Shown piece after piece: positions 57,841 to 64,000 of a DNA stretch of 64,000 nucleotides (positions within the stretch are counted from its first letter, which is position 1; every line of letters starts with the position of its first letter). Below the pieces are notes generated by a model. It made no database searches. It saw only the letters and a program-made list of their open reading frames with translations, and had not been told where the DNA came from. The position numbers and the translations under genes were made by a program. This stretch comes from UBA6912 sp963792895. GTDB taxonomy: Bacteria > Actinomycetota > Acidimicrobiia > Spongiisociales > UBA5794. Location: positions 409,219 through 473,218 of the forward strand of contig CAWBYA010000004.1 in assembly GCA_963792895.1 (NCBI GenBank). The letters are read 5' to 3'.

Positions 57841-58653
57841 CTACGAGACCTTCACGGGGTCTTCCCAGTACGTGCTCTCGATTGCGGGCTTGTAGCCGGC
57901 CTGGGCGCTGAGCTTGTGGGCGATGTAGCCAAGCATCACGCCGTAGATCGCCTTCGAGAAGATGTCGGCGAAGCTGTAGATGAGCTGGCGGGCGACAACA
58001 CCACCTGCAGTCTCCGAGATCACCGGCATCAGGTAGGCGATCGGGTAGATCGACCATGAGACGACGAAGAGGATCCACACGGCGCCGAGCGCAGAGGCCA
58101 CGATCGGCTGCTTGGCCTTCGCTTCCTTGATCACGTCGTAGGCGACCTTGAGGAGCCAGATGTAGAAGACCGTCGACACGGCGCCCCAACCCCAGAAGGC
58201 TGCTCCGGCCTCGAGCTCGTTGAACTGGCCGAGGTAGCCCGTCCAGATCATCAGAAGGCCTGCGGCGATGAACTGGATCCATTTGCTGCGGAACGCTGCG
58301 CCGGTGATGCCACCGACGATCAGCAGCTGGGTGAGCAGCACCGGCACGTCGATGCTCCAGTTCATGTAGCGGAACCCGTTGGCGAAGAGCTCACCTTCCG
58401 CCAGGGCGAACGCAGAGCCGTTCCATGCGAACGCACCGTTCCACTGGAGCGCAAGCGCCCCGAGCTCGATGATCGCAGACACCATGACGACCGCTGAGAG
58501 ATACGACGTGATTCTCAGGCGTGGCGTGAGGCTTCGCGCGGTGAGCAAGTAGTAGAAGAGGGCGGCGGCGAACACTGCTGCGGTGAGCGACAAGACCGCC
58601 AACACGATCTCGAACTGCATTGGCGTGTATTCGAACATGTTCTCGAACGACAT
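57841..58653 (-). CDS. NDQ-type sodium-pumping microbial rhodopsin
   Basis: 270 residues from ATG 58653 (GGAG 8 bases upstream). Seven hydrophobic helices. Helix C reads FRYMNWSIDVPVLLTQLLIV: Asn98, Asp102 and Gln109 fall at spacing 4 and 7, matching N112/D116/Q123 of the Na+ pump KR2, with Arg95 and Trp99. Helix G has ADIFSKAIYGVML, giving Asp230 and the retinal Lys234. LSAVVMVSA (48-60) matches the KR2 Na+ path serines (Ser53, Ser59). Light should drive Na+ export. No retinal synthesis genes (blh, crt) are in the window, so retinal must come from elsewhere. It ends at a strong terminator and has its own promoter region. Confidence 0.93.
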   Translation of the reverse strand: MSFENMFEYTPMQFEIVLAVLSLTAAVFAAALFYYLLTARSLTPRLRITSYLSAVVMVSAIIELGALALQWNGAFAWNGSAFALAEGELFANGFRYMNWSIDVPVLLTQLLIVGGITGAAFRSKWIQFIAAGLLMIWTGYLGQFNELEAGAAFWGWGAVSTVFYIWLLKVAYDVIKEAKAKQPIVASALGAVWILFVVSWSIYPIAYLMPVISETAGGVVARQLIYSFADIFSKAIYGVMLGYIAHKLSAQAGYKPAIESTYWEDPVKVS

Positions 58654-58791
58654 CGTTCAACTCCAGGGTGGGCGACAACCCTGGTTCGGAGCCGACAGCA
58701 GCGGTGGATGAGCCAGTGGTAGCCGACGCCGTGGCGCACCTCAGGAACCCGGGAAGACCTTCTCGGCGGCAGAACGTTCCTGAAGCAGGCG

Positions 58792-59376
58792 TCAGAAGTC
58801 CGTCGTCTTGGCGACAGTGCCGTCGGGGTTCCACGTGGTCCAGGTCCCGACCTGGTCTCCGTTGGCGAGCCTGCCGGTGCGCATCAACGTGCCGTCGCTG
58901 CGAAACCACCTCCACTCACCGTGTAGCTCGCCGTTGCGCATCAGTCCCGCGGCTTTGACCCGGCCGTCGGCGAAGTACTCGTGGCGCTGCCCATCCCGAA
59001 CCGCCGAGATCTCGGCGAGCCTGAGCTTCACCAGCCGGCGGAGCAGCCCGATGGGAAGGCGTTCATCCACGCCGAACTGCAGGCCGCCCTTCGACGTCGG
59101 ATACTTGGCGGCGGCGTCGCCTGCTGCTTCGAGAACACCGCCGCTCATGGGGAAGTAGCTGCAGTGGTTCTTGAACGCTGCATAGCCGGCGACGGCCTTG
59201 CCGTGGAGAGTGAAAGCGGGCATGCCGTACTTCAAGCCCTCGTCGGCGTGGGGGAGGATCGACCGGAGGGAGTCACGCAGCCTCTCGAGTGACTTGCGTT
59301 GCGGCGAGGCTACGGTGGCGAGATAAGCGTCGACCTCCTCGCTGCCGCTCGACGGCACAGGCGTCGGCTTCGTCAT
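58792..59376 (-). CDS. DUF1801 (YdhG-like) protein fused to MORN-like repeats
   Basis: 194 residues. Residues 8-110 are DUF1801: VDAYLATVASPQRKSLERLRDSLRSILPHADEGLKYGMPAF...GKAVAGYAAFKNHCSYFPMSG, a fold also found in iron-chaperone-like proteins. The C-terminal 70 residues contain MORN/YwqK-like repeats: GRVKAAGLMRNGELHGEWRWFRSDGTLMRTG and NPDGTVAK. It lies 13 bases after the DNA ligase stop on the same strand, so the two are probably cotranscribed. Function unknown. Confidence 0.78.
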   Translation of the reverse strand: MTKPTPVPSSGSEEVDAYLATVASPQRKSLERLRDSLRSILPHADEGLKYGMPAFTLHGKAVAGYAAFKNHCSYFPMSGGVLEAAGDAAAKYPTSKGGLQFGVDERLPIGLLRRLVKLRLAEISAVRDGQRHEYFADGRVKAAGLMRNGELHGEWRWFRSDGTLMRTGRLANGDQVGTWTTWNPDGTVAKTTDF

Positions 59377-59389
59377 GTCGCCGCTCGCA

Positions 59390-60469
59390 TCAGCCGACGA
59401 TCTCGGCGACGGGGGAGTGCCCGCCGGCGTGCGGCGGCTCCTCGAGCTGGGTGGTGCTGCACGACGCAGGGTCGCGATCGGGGCGCCATCGCACCATCTT
59501 GGTCGTGCCGCGGAAGCGCCCTGCGGTCGACCAGGTGTAGCTGACCTCGACGACCCGCTCCGGTCTCACCGGCGTCCACGAATGGTCGCGGTCGCCGGCG
59601 CCGCTCCAGCGATTCGGAGCGCCCGGCATCGATCCGTCCGCGTTTGCCTCGGCGTCCATCCATTCGGCCCACGGATGCCCGCCGAGGTCCTCCAGGACCA
59701 GGTCCTTCATCTCGCCGACGAGCTCCGCTCGCCGTTTCGCCGTGAAGCTCGCCGCAACCCCGACATGCCACAGCTGGCCCTCCGGGCTGTAGAGACCCAG
59801 GATCAGCGAGCCGACACCGTCGCCCGACTTGTGGATCCGGTATCCGGCGACCACGCAGTCTGCGGTGCGCACGTGCTTCAACTTGAACTGCGTGCGCTTG
59901 TTGGATACGTACTCGTCTCCCAGCGGTTTGACGATGAGGCCGTCGAGGCCCGCTGCCTCCGTGGTGCGGAACCACTCCATCGCCAATTGGGGATCAGACG
60001 TTGCCGGCGCCAGGTGGACCGGGGGAGCGAACCCGCCGGAGATCTCCTCGAGGATCGCTCTCCGCTCCGAGAACGGGCGATCCAGCAGGGACGCATCGTC
60101 GAGCGCCAGCACGTCGAAGGCGACGAAGTCGGCCGGAGTTTGCTCGGCGAGCATCTGGACCCGCGAGTCCGCAGGGTGGATGCGCTGGCCCAGCGCGTCG
60201 AAGTCGAGCTTGCCGTCGATGCTGACGATGAGCTCACCGTCGACCACGCATCTGCTGGGCAGGCTGCGCTTCAGAGGTTCGATCATCTCAGGGAAGTACC
60301 GGTTCAACGGGCGCTCGTTACGCGATCCGAGCACTACCTCATCGCCGTCGCGGAACACGATGCACCGAAAGCCGTCCCACTTCGGCTCGTAGGACATGTC
60401 GCCCTCGGGGAGCGTCGGAACAGGCTTGGCGAGCATCGGCTTCACGGGTGGCATGACGGGAAGATCCAT
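59390..60469 (-). CDS. ATP-dependent DNA ligase (LigC-like)
   Basis: 359 residues from ATG 60469. Motif I with the nucleophilic Lys is EPKWDGFRC (residues 28-36), then GSRNERPLNRYFPE, VVDGELIVSIDGKLDFDALGQR, FVAFDVLALDD, GLDGLIVKPLGDEYVSNKRTQFKLKHVRTADCVVAGYRIHKSG and an OB-fold end. This matches the compact LigC type that accompanies but is separate from LigD in actinobacterial repair. No Ku or LigD gene is visible in the window. Confidence 0.88.
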   Translation of the reverse strand: MDLPVMPPVKPMLAKPVPTLPEGDMSYEPKWDGFRCIVFRDGDEVVLGSRNERPLNRYFPEMIEPLKRSLPSRCVVDGELIVSIDGKLDFDALGQRIHPADSRVQMLAEQTPADFVAFDVLALDDASLLDRPFSERRAILEEISGGFAPPVHLAPATSDPQLAMEWFRTTEAAGLDGLIVKPLGDEYVSNKRTQFKLKHVRTADCVVAGYRIHKSGDGVGSLILGLYSPEGQLWHVGVAASFTAKRRAELVGEMKDLVLEDLGGHPWAEWMDAEANADGSMPGAPNRWSGAGDRDHSWTPVRPERVVEVSYTWSTAGRFRGTTKMVRWRPDRDPASCSTTQLEEPPHAGGHSPVAEIVG

Positions 60470-60539
60470 GGCGCCAGACTATCGGCGGACGGGGACCGTC
60501 GCCGCAGGAACCACGGGTCTCGCCGGCCCCGGCGCGTTC

Positions 60540-60870
60540 AGCACTGGGCGGGGAGCTACAAGGATCGCGCCGCTGGTTTGATGGAAGAAGACCGCATGCA
60601 TCTGCTGGTCTCCGGGCGATCACCGTGTCGAAACGAAACGGCCTGTGGGACTTCATGGCGGACGTCGATGCGCTCGTCGAGCCCGCCGACCTCGTCGAGG
60701 CGTTGGCGGCACACCCTCGCGCGATCGAGAACTTCGATGCGTTTCCCGCGTCGGCACAACGGTGGACGTTGCGATGGATCGAGGTTGCGAAGGCTCCCGG
60801 AACTCGGTCGAAGCGGATCGCGGCGACGGCTCGCTTCGCGCGGACAACCTGAGGGTGCCGCAAAGCTGAG
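60540..60870 (+). pseudogene. Remnant of a YdeI/OmpD-associated family gene
   Basis: Three frames in series recover only the C-terminal part of a YdeI-type protein: AAGLMEEDRMH (60570-60600), then GLRAI-TVSKRNGLWDFMADVDALVEPADLV with ENFDAFPASAQRWTLRWIEVAKAPGTRSKRIA (from about 60610), and finally FARDNLRVPQS to a TGA at about 60869. The N-terminal domain, normally about 100 residues with a WAWxxxH-like start, is missing, and at least two frame changes occur. It is either a pseudogene or a 5' deletion combined with base errors. No stop-free start is available. Confidence 0.6.
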
Positions 60871-60882
60871 CGCACTCCGTCT

Positions 60883-61623
60883 TCATCGCACCGGCGATGG
60901 GAACAACACGTCGAGCCGGAGGCGACCCCACACGATGTGCCACACGGCGTAGTAGACGAGACGCATGAGCGCCGTGGACGCGTAGCCATAGCGGCGCAGA
61001 ACGGCGAGCTGCGCTACGCCGAAGCCGAACAGATGAAGCCCCAAGTAAGGGGCCAGCCACCGGCTGCGTCCGCCTGAGCCGAGCGTCAGCACCTGAAACG
61101 CCGCCTCGACCGCCGCCACCACAGCGATTGAGAGCGCGACGACGTGGCGTGGTTTCTCGACCGGCAACCGGCGCAAGATCGCAACAACAACCGGCAAAGG
61201 AACGAGGTGGAACACGACTTCGGCAACGAACCCTATCGCCGGGTAGAAAAGCAAAGCCTGCGGCCATCCGACGTTGATGTCCGGCGGGAACCCGCCGAGC
61301 CAGTCGGCGATCACGATCGCCCCACCGAACAGGGCCGCGACGCCAGCCGACGGACCGGCCCCACCGCGAAACGACGACGTGCCTTCGGCGACCATCCATC
61401 CCTGGGACGTGAGCGCTCGCAAGGCGGCGACACCGGCCGCTCCGACGACCCCGACGGCGATCATCGGTGGGACGTCGCCGAAATAGCGGGCGAAGTCGGC
61501 ATCGGTTGCATGACGGAGAGCGGCAACTCCTGCAACGGACCCAGCCCACCAGACGCCGTACTCGGTCGCGCCGGTCGGCTTGTGGAGTCGGAGCAGATCT
61601 GCGACCTCGCCGCAGCGCATCAT
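60883..61623 (-). CDS. Multi-pass membrane protein, possibly CPBP-like
   Basis: 246 residues from ATG 61623 (or 61620); the frame goes on to 62088 but overlaps other genes and lacks support. Seven to eight hydrophobic segments, with basic loops. The C-terminal part, HLFGFGVAQLAVLRRYGYASTALMRLVYYAVWHIVWG, resembles the last helices of CPBP (CAAX protease-like) proteins, but the catalytic Glu-Glu is not present (AEVVFHLVP instead), so it may be an inactive relative. Otherwise unknown. Confidence 0.55.
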   Translation of the reverse strand: MMRCGEVADLLRLHKPTGATEYGVWWAGSVAGVAALRHATDADFARYFGDVPPMIAVGVVGAAGVAALRALTSQGWMVAEGTSSFRGGAGPSAGVAALFGGAIVIADWLGGFPPDINVGWPQALLFYPAIGFVAEVVFHLVPLPVVVAILRRLPVEKPRHVVALSIAVVAAVEAAFQVLTLGSGGRSRWLAPYLGLHLFGFGVAQLAVLRRYGYASTALMRLVYYAVWHIVWGRLRLDVLFPSPVR

Positions 61624-61709
61624 GGAGCCATGGTATTCGCATCGACCCGCGGCTCCCACTGCCAAGACTTCGGCGTGGCGAAAACCGACGATGTCACCTA
61701 TCGAGCGAG

Positions 61710-62145
61710 ATGAGCACTGCGGACCCGCCCCCGAGTCTGCGTGGAAGGCCGACAAGATCGCACGAGAGACCAAAGGCCGAGTTGAGATCTTCAACGCCAT
61801 CAAACCAGACGGCCTCGACAACTGGACCATGGATCTCGACCAGTACACCGCACTGCGCGACCTCATCCTCGAGATGGTCGATGAGGAGGGCGGCGACGAC
61901 GGGACCGTGTTGCTGAGGGGCATCGTGTCGGCGGCGCAGGCCGCTTCGGGAACAATGAGCTGTTCCCGAAGGGCCGGCTCACCAACTGCGTTCGCTACAC
62001 CAAGGTCGACCTCGAAGCCCGGTGCGAGATCGAACATATCCCACGCAGCAGCCCGCAACGCAACACTCGATGGCGAGTCGAGCGCCAACTAGCCCCTGTC
62101 AGCCGCCGTGGTTCATCACTTGCCCTCAGTGCGGTCGCCCACTAA
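61710..62145 (+). CDS. Small DUF6958-like protein with two indels
   Basis: The core ESAWKADKIARETKGRVEIFNA and LDQYTALRDLILEMVDEEGGDDGTVLLRGIVSAAQA is in one frame; adding a base at 61940 continues as RFGNNELFPKGRLTNCVRYTKVDLEARCEIEHIPR. The best start is ATG 61710 (MSTADPPP) joined by one added C in the run at 61728-61732; ATG 61691 is in frame without that repair. With both repairs the length is 145 codons. The pattern resembles small DUF6958-type proteins, often found as single stress or regulatory genes. It is just upstream of the ArsR-SRPBCC pair. Confidence 0.5.
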
Positions 62146-62149
62146 CTTG

Positions 62150-62163
62150 CAACCATATGGTTG
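62150..62163. promoter_or_regulatory. Perfect 14-bp palindrome over the ArsR-like start codon
   Basis: CAACCATATGGTTG is fully symmetric and includes the ATG of the ArsR-family gene at 62157-62159. ArsR-type repressors bind such short inverted repeats, so it is a candidate self-regulating operator. Confidence 0.6.
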
Positions 62164-62507
62164 TACGTCAGACCGATGAGCGTCGAGCGGACCTGGTGTT
62201 TCATGCGCTGGCAGACTCGACTCGCCGTGACATCGTGCGAAGAGCGGTCGGAGGTGACTTGTCGGTTTCTGCGCTGGCTCGAAGCTATCCGATCAGTGTC
62301 ACGGCGGTGCAGAAGCATATCGCCGTGCTCGAGCGGGCCGAGCTGGTGACGAAGGTGCGGCGGGGCCGCGAGCAACTCGTGCAGAGCCGGCTCGACGGCG
62401 TTGCAACCGGTCAGCGCGTGCTGGACGACTTGGTAGATGTGTGGCGTGGCCGTATCGACCGGATCGGCGACCTCGTCGCCGACCACAACGAAGGAGCGCG
62501 AGAGTGA
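62157..62507 (+). CDS. ArsR family transcriptional regulator
   Basis: 116 residues from ATG 62157. Winged-helix pattern DLVFHALADSTRRDIVRRAV and LSVSALARSYPISVTAVQKHIAVLERAELVTKVRRGREQLVQ, with a helical tail. This is the SRPBCC-linked branch of ArsR regulators, which lack metal-binding Cys. The stop overlaps the next start in GTGA, so it is coupled to the SRPBCC gene. The palindrome over its own start codon suggests autoregulation. Confidence 0.85.
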   Translation: MVVRQTDERRADLVFHALADSTRRDIVRRAVGGDLSVSALARSYPISVTAVQKHIAVLERAELVTKVRRGREQLVQSRLDGVATGQRVLDDLVDVWRGRIDRIGDLVADHNEGARE

Positions 62508-63046
62508 CCCCTACGACCGTTGAGAAGGACCCGATTGCTCTGACGATGCGGATCGCCACCGAGTTCGACGCACCGATCGAACGCGTGTGGCAGGTGTGGG
62601 CCGATCCCCGCCAGCTCGAGCAGTGGTGGGGCCCGCCGACGCACCCGGCCACAGTTGTGGAGCACGACCTCACGCCCGGCGGGCGGGTCACCTACTTCAT
62701 GACCGGCCCCGAAGGTGACAAGTACCACGGGTGGTGGCAGATCGTCGCCGTCGACCCTCCACGTCACGTCGAGGTGATCGACGGCTTCGCAGACGAGACC
62801 GGCGCAGTGAACACCGAGATGCCGACCACGACGATGCGAGTGACGCTCGACAGCGCCTCGCCGTCCAAGACGAAGATGGAGATCGTGTCGGTGTTCACGT
62901 CGCTCGAAGCGATGGAAGCGCTCGTTGCGATGGGCATGGAGCAGGGCATGATGGAAGCGTTGGGACAGATCGAAGGCATTCTCCGCAAGGACACTGGTCC
63001 CGGGACGTCAAACCAACCGGTACCCACGGCGAACCCGGCCACGTGA
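62504..63046 (+). CDS. SRPBCC (Aha1/START-like) protein
   Basis: 180 residues from GTG 62504, GAAGGAG 7 bases upstream, coupled to the ArsR gene. MRIATEFDAPIERVWQVWADPRQLEQWWGPPTHPATVVEHDLTPGGR and YFMTGPEGDKYHGWWQIVAVDPPRHVEVID are typical of activator-of-Hsp90-homology-1-like SRPBCC proteins paired with ArsR regulators. The ligand is unknown. The C-terminal 20 residues are low complexity. Confidence 0.85.
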   Translation: MTPTTVEKDPIALTMRIATEFDAPIERVWQVWADPRQLEQWWGPPTHPATVVEHDLTPGGRVTYFMTGPEGDKYHGWWQIVAVDPPRHVEVIDGFADETGAVNTEMPTTTMRVTLDSASPSKTKMEIVSVFTSLEAMEALVAMGMEQGMMEALGQIEGILRKDTGPGTSNQPVPTANPAT

Positions 63047-63113
63047 CGGTTCTGAGCACGCGTGGAGCCATCGACTCGCTCGGCGCCGGTCCCGACCTGG
63101 GTCACGGCCCCGG

Positions 63114-63365
63114 GTGGTGAACTGGACGGAGCTCGACTTCCCGACGCGCGGGGCGTTCGTTGCGGGTGCGATGGCGGTTCTCGGTCTTCTGATACCGCCG
63201 CTCAGCGTCGCTAGCGCCGTGGTTGCCATCACATTCTCTGGCATCGCCCTGCGCCGGGCTCGCAGTCGAGGCGAGTCGAACGGTGTCGCACGCGTGTGCT
63301 TGTTCGGGTCGATGGGATTGATCGCATTGCTCGTCATCGGCAATGCCATCTACAGCGCAGCCTGA
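63114..63365 (+). CDS. Small two-helix membrane protein (DUF4190-like)
   Basis: 83 residues from GTG 63114 (GTG 63117 also in frame). Two hydrophobic segments, AGAMAVLGLLIPPLSVASAVVAITFSGIA and VCLFGSMGLIALLVIGNAIYSA, joined by the basic LRRARSRGESNG. This is the DUF4190 pattern of small actinobacterial membrane proteins. It lies 67 bases after the SRPBCC gene. Function unknown. Confidence 0.65.
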   Translation: MVNWTELDFPTRGAFVAGAMAVLGLLIPPLSVASAVVAITFSGIALRRARSRGESNGVARVCLFGSMGLIALLVIGNAIYSAA

Positions 63366-63681
63366 GGCTGCCGCATCGCAGCGACCGGTCCGCGGCCGCT
63401 CCGGTGCGGTCGACGGGGCTTCCCGATGAGGGTGGTCTGGTCGTCCGGTCGTCGGCTGTGGTGCCCGAGATGAACCTCGACCAACGCGATTCCCGCCAGC
63501 CCGGCGTGAAACCCGCCGGCTGCGCCGCAACAACAGAGCCCTCGGCTGCGGCCGGAAGGCCATTCACCTCCACAACGCTCCTGCGATGGGCGCTGAGTTC
63601 CGATCCCGACGCGTCGGCGTCGTGCCTCCCGTCACCGGTAGCACCCCCCGGATGGGTGCTGATCCCTCCGGCGATTGCGGC
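63366..63681. other. Intergenic region without supported gene
   Basis: 316 bases between convergent genes. Short frames lack family patterns and ribosome binding sites. No RNA gene, repeat or T-run hairpin was seen. Confidence 0.4.
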
Positions 63682-64000
63682 TCAGACCGAGGTGCGTCGT
63701 GTCGGCGGCTCGGATGGAAGCTCGCCGTAGACGTCCTCCGGGTCTTCGCCTACGGGGATGACGTCTTTGCGGTAACGGAGCACGGCGGCCGCGAGAACCG
63801 CGAGTGGAGTCGCCCAAATGACAACTGCGTATCCAGCGAAACTCAGCACGCCGAGGCCGAGCACGCCGGCGACGAAGGCACCGTGGACGTTCCACGGGAT
63901 GATGCTCGACAGGAGGCTTCCCGAGCCTGCGATCGACACGGATTGCACGACGGGTTCCAGCCGTGCCTGCTTGAAGCGATCTCGGTAGGTCTCTGCCCCG
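63682..64000 (-). CDS. C-terminal part of an NhaC-type Na+/H+ antiporter (cut by window edge)
   Basis: The frame is open from the right window edge to a stop at 63682, about 105 residues. The pattern YRDRFKQARLEPVVQSVSIA, then GSLLSSIIPWNVHGAFVAGVLG and VLSFAGYAVVIWATPLAVLAAA, matches the last helices of NhaC, where the IPWN motif is typical. It ends in a charged tail (GEDPEDVYGELPSEPP). NhaC exchanges Na+ for H+. The N-terminal transport domain lies outside the window. Confidence 0.72.
   Translation of the reverse strand, partial: GAETYRDRFKQARLEPVVQSVSIAGSGSLLSSIIPWNVHGAFVAGVLGLGVLSFAGYAVVIWATPLAVLAAAVLRYRKDVIPVGEDPEDVYGELPSEPPTRRTSV

Noticed and set aside
60883..62088. Full 401-codon minus-strand frame
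   Set aside because: The first 155 codons overlap the DUF6958-like gene on the other strand and have a Ser/Arg-rich shadow composition; only the part from 61623 looks like a membrane protein.
57841..64000. Search for retinal synthesis genes (blh, crtEBIY) near the rhodopsin
   Set aside because: None of the neighbouring genes fits; the membrane protein at 60883-61623 lacks the His-rich motifs of Blh.

Overview
The window is about 64 kb of high-GC, gene-dense bacterial chromosome. I infer an actinobacterium, most likely of the Acidimicrobiia type. The evidence is many GTG starts, clear purine-rich ribosome binding sites, an LLM (F420-type) oxidoreductase, several acyl-CoA ligases with a thiolase and a CoA-transferase, and a secreted protein with Cys-rich S-layer-like repeats. 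I saw no rRNA, tRNA, CRISPR array, insertion sequence or prophage. Ten or more reading frames are broken by a single-base indel, nearly all in short G, C or A runs. Each repairs to a protein of normal family length, so most of these look like uncorrected sequencing errors in a draft assembly.

Layout. 1-9.5 kb: end of an unknown protein, an M24 peptidase, a CapA-like lipoprotein, a GMC oxidoreductase, a PfkB sugar kinase, a PGM1-type ATP-grasp ligase, a zinc alcohol dehydrogenase and a dienelactone-hydrolase-like protein. 9.5-18.2 kb: lipid and acyl-CoA metabolism (esterase, fatty acyl-CoA ligase, thiolase, second dienelactone hydrolase, two SDRs) ending in a translationally coupled FeS photolyase. 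18.2-25.9 kb: DUF2071 protein, a membrane protein, then a glycine-reductase-B-like selenoprotein gene with an in-frame TGA and a SECIS-like hairpin, overlapped by archease, followed by an MFS transporter, the RNA ligase RtcB, an LLM oxidoreductase and a DegT aminotransferase. 26-36 kb: CNNM/CorC protein, a thioredoxin-CcdA fusion, HAD-IB phosphatase, YbaK deacylase, two further CoA ligases and transporters. 36.3-37.4 kb: an isolated TIR-like/helical-repeat protein that may be a defence gene. 37.7-45 kb: CoA-transferase, an FMN-binding lipid-anchored or secreted protein with its ApbE flavin transferase, a nucleoside phosphorylase, a DUF4405 cytochrome-b-like protein and a secreted SLH-like beta-helix protein. 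45-52.6 kb: S9 peptidase, an MbcA/Xre-like protein, alpha/beta hydrolases and DUF1697. 52.8-56.5 kb: a heterodimeric ABC exporter with one degenerate ATP site. 57-64 kb: a K+-channel-like gene convergent with a sodium-pump (NDQ) rhodopsin that has a clear terminator, a DUF1801-MORN protein, an ATP-dependent DNA ligase, a YdeI remnant, an ArsR-SRPBCC pair and the end of an NhaC-type Na+/H+ antiporter.

The two strongest discoveries are the selenoprotein (19588-20581), whose TGA falls where related proteins carry U or C, and the NDQ rhodopsin (57841-58653). The rhodopsin would export Na+ in light. The partial NhaC antiporter 5 kb away and the adjacent K+ channel would fit a cell that uses light-driven ion gradients, although that link is inferred from proximity only.
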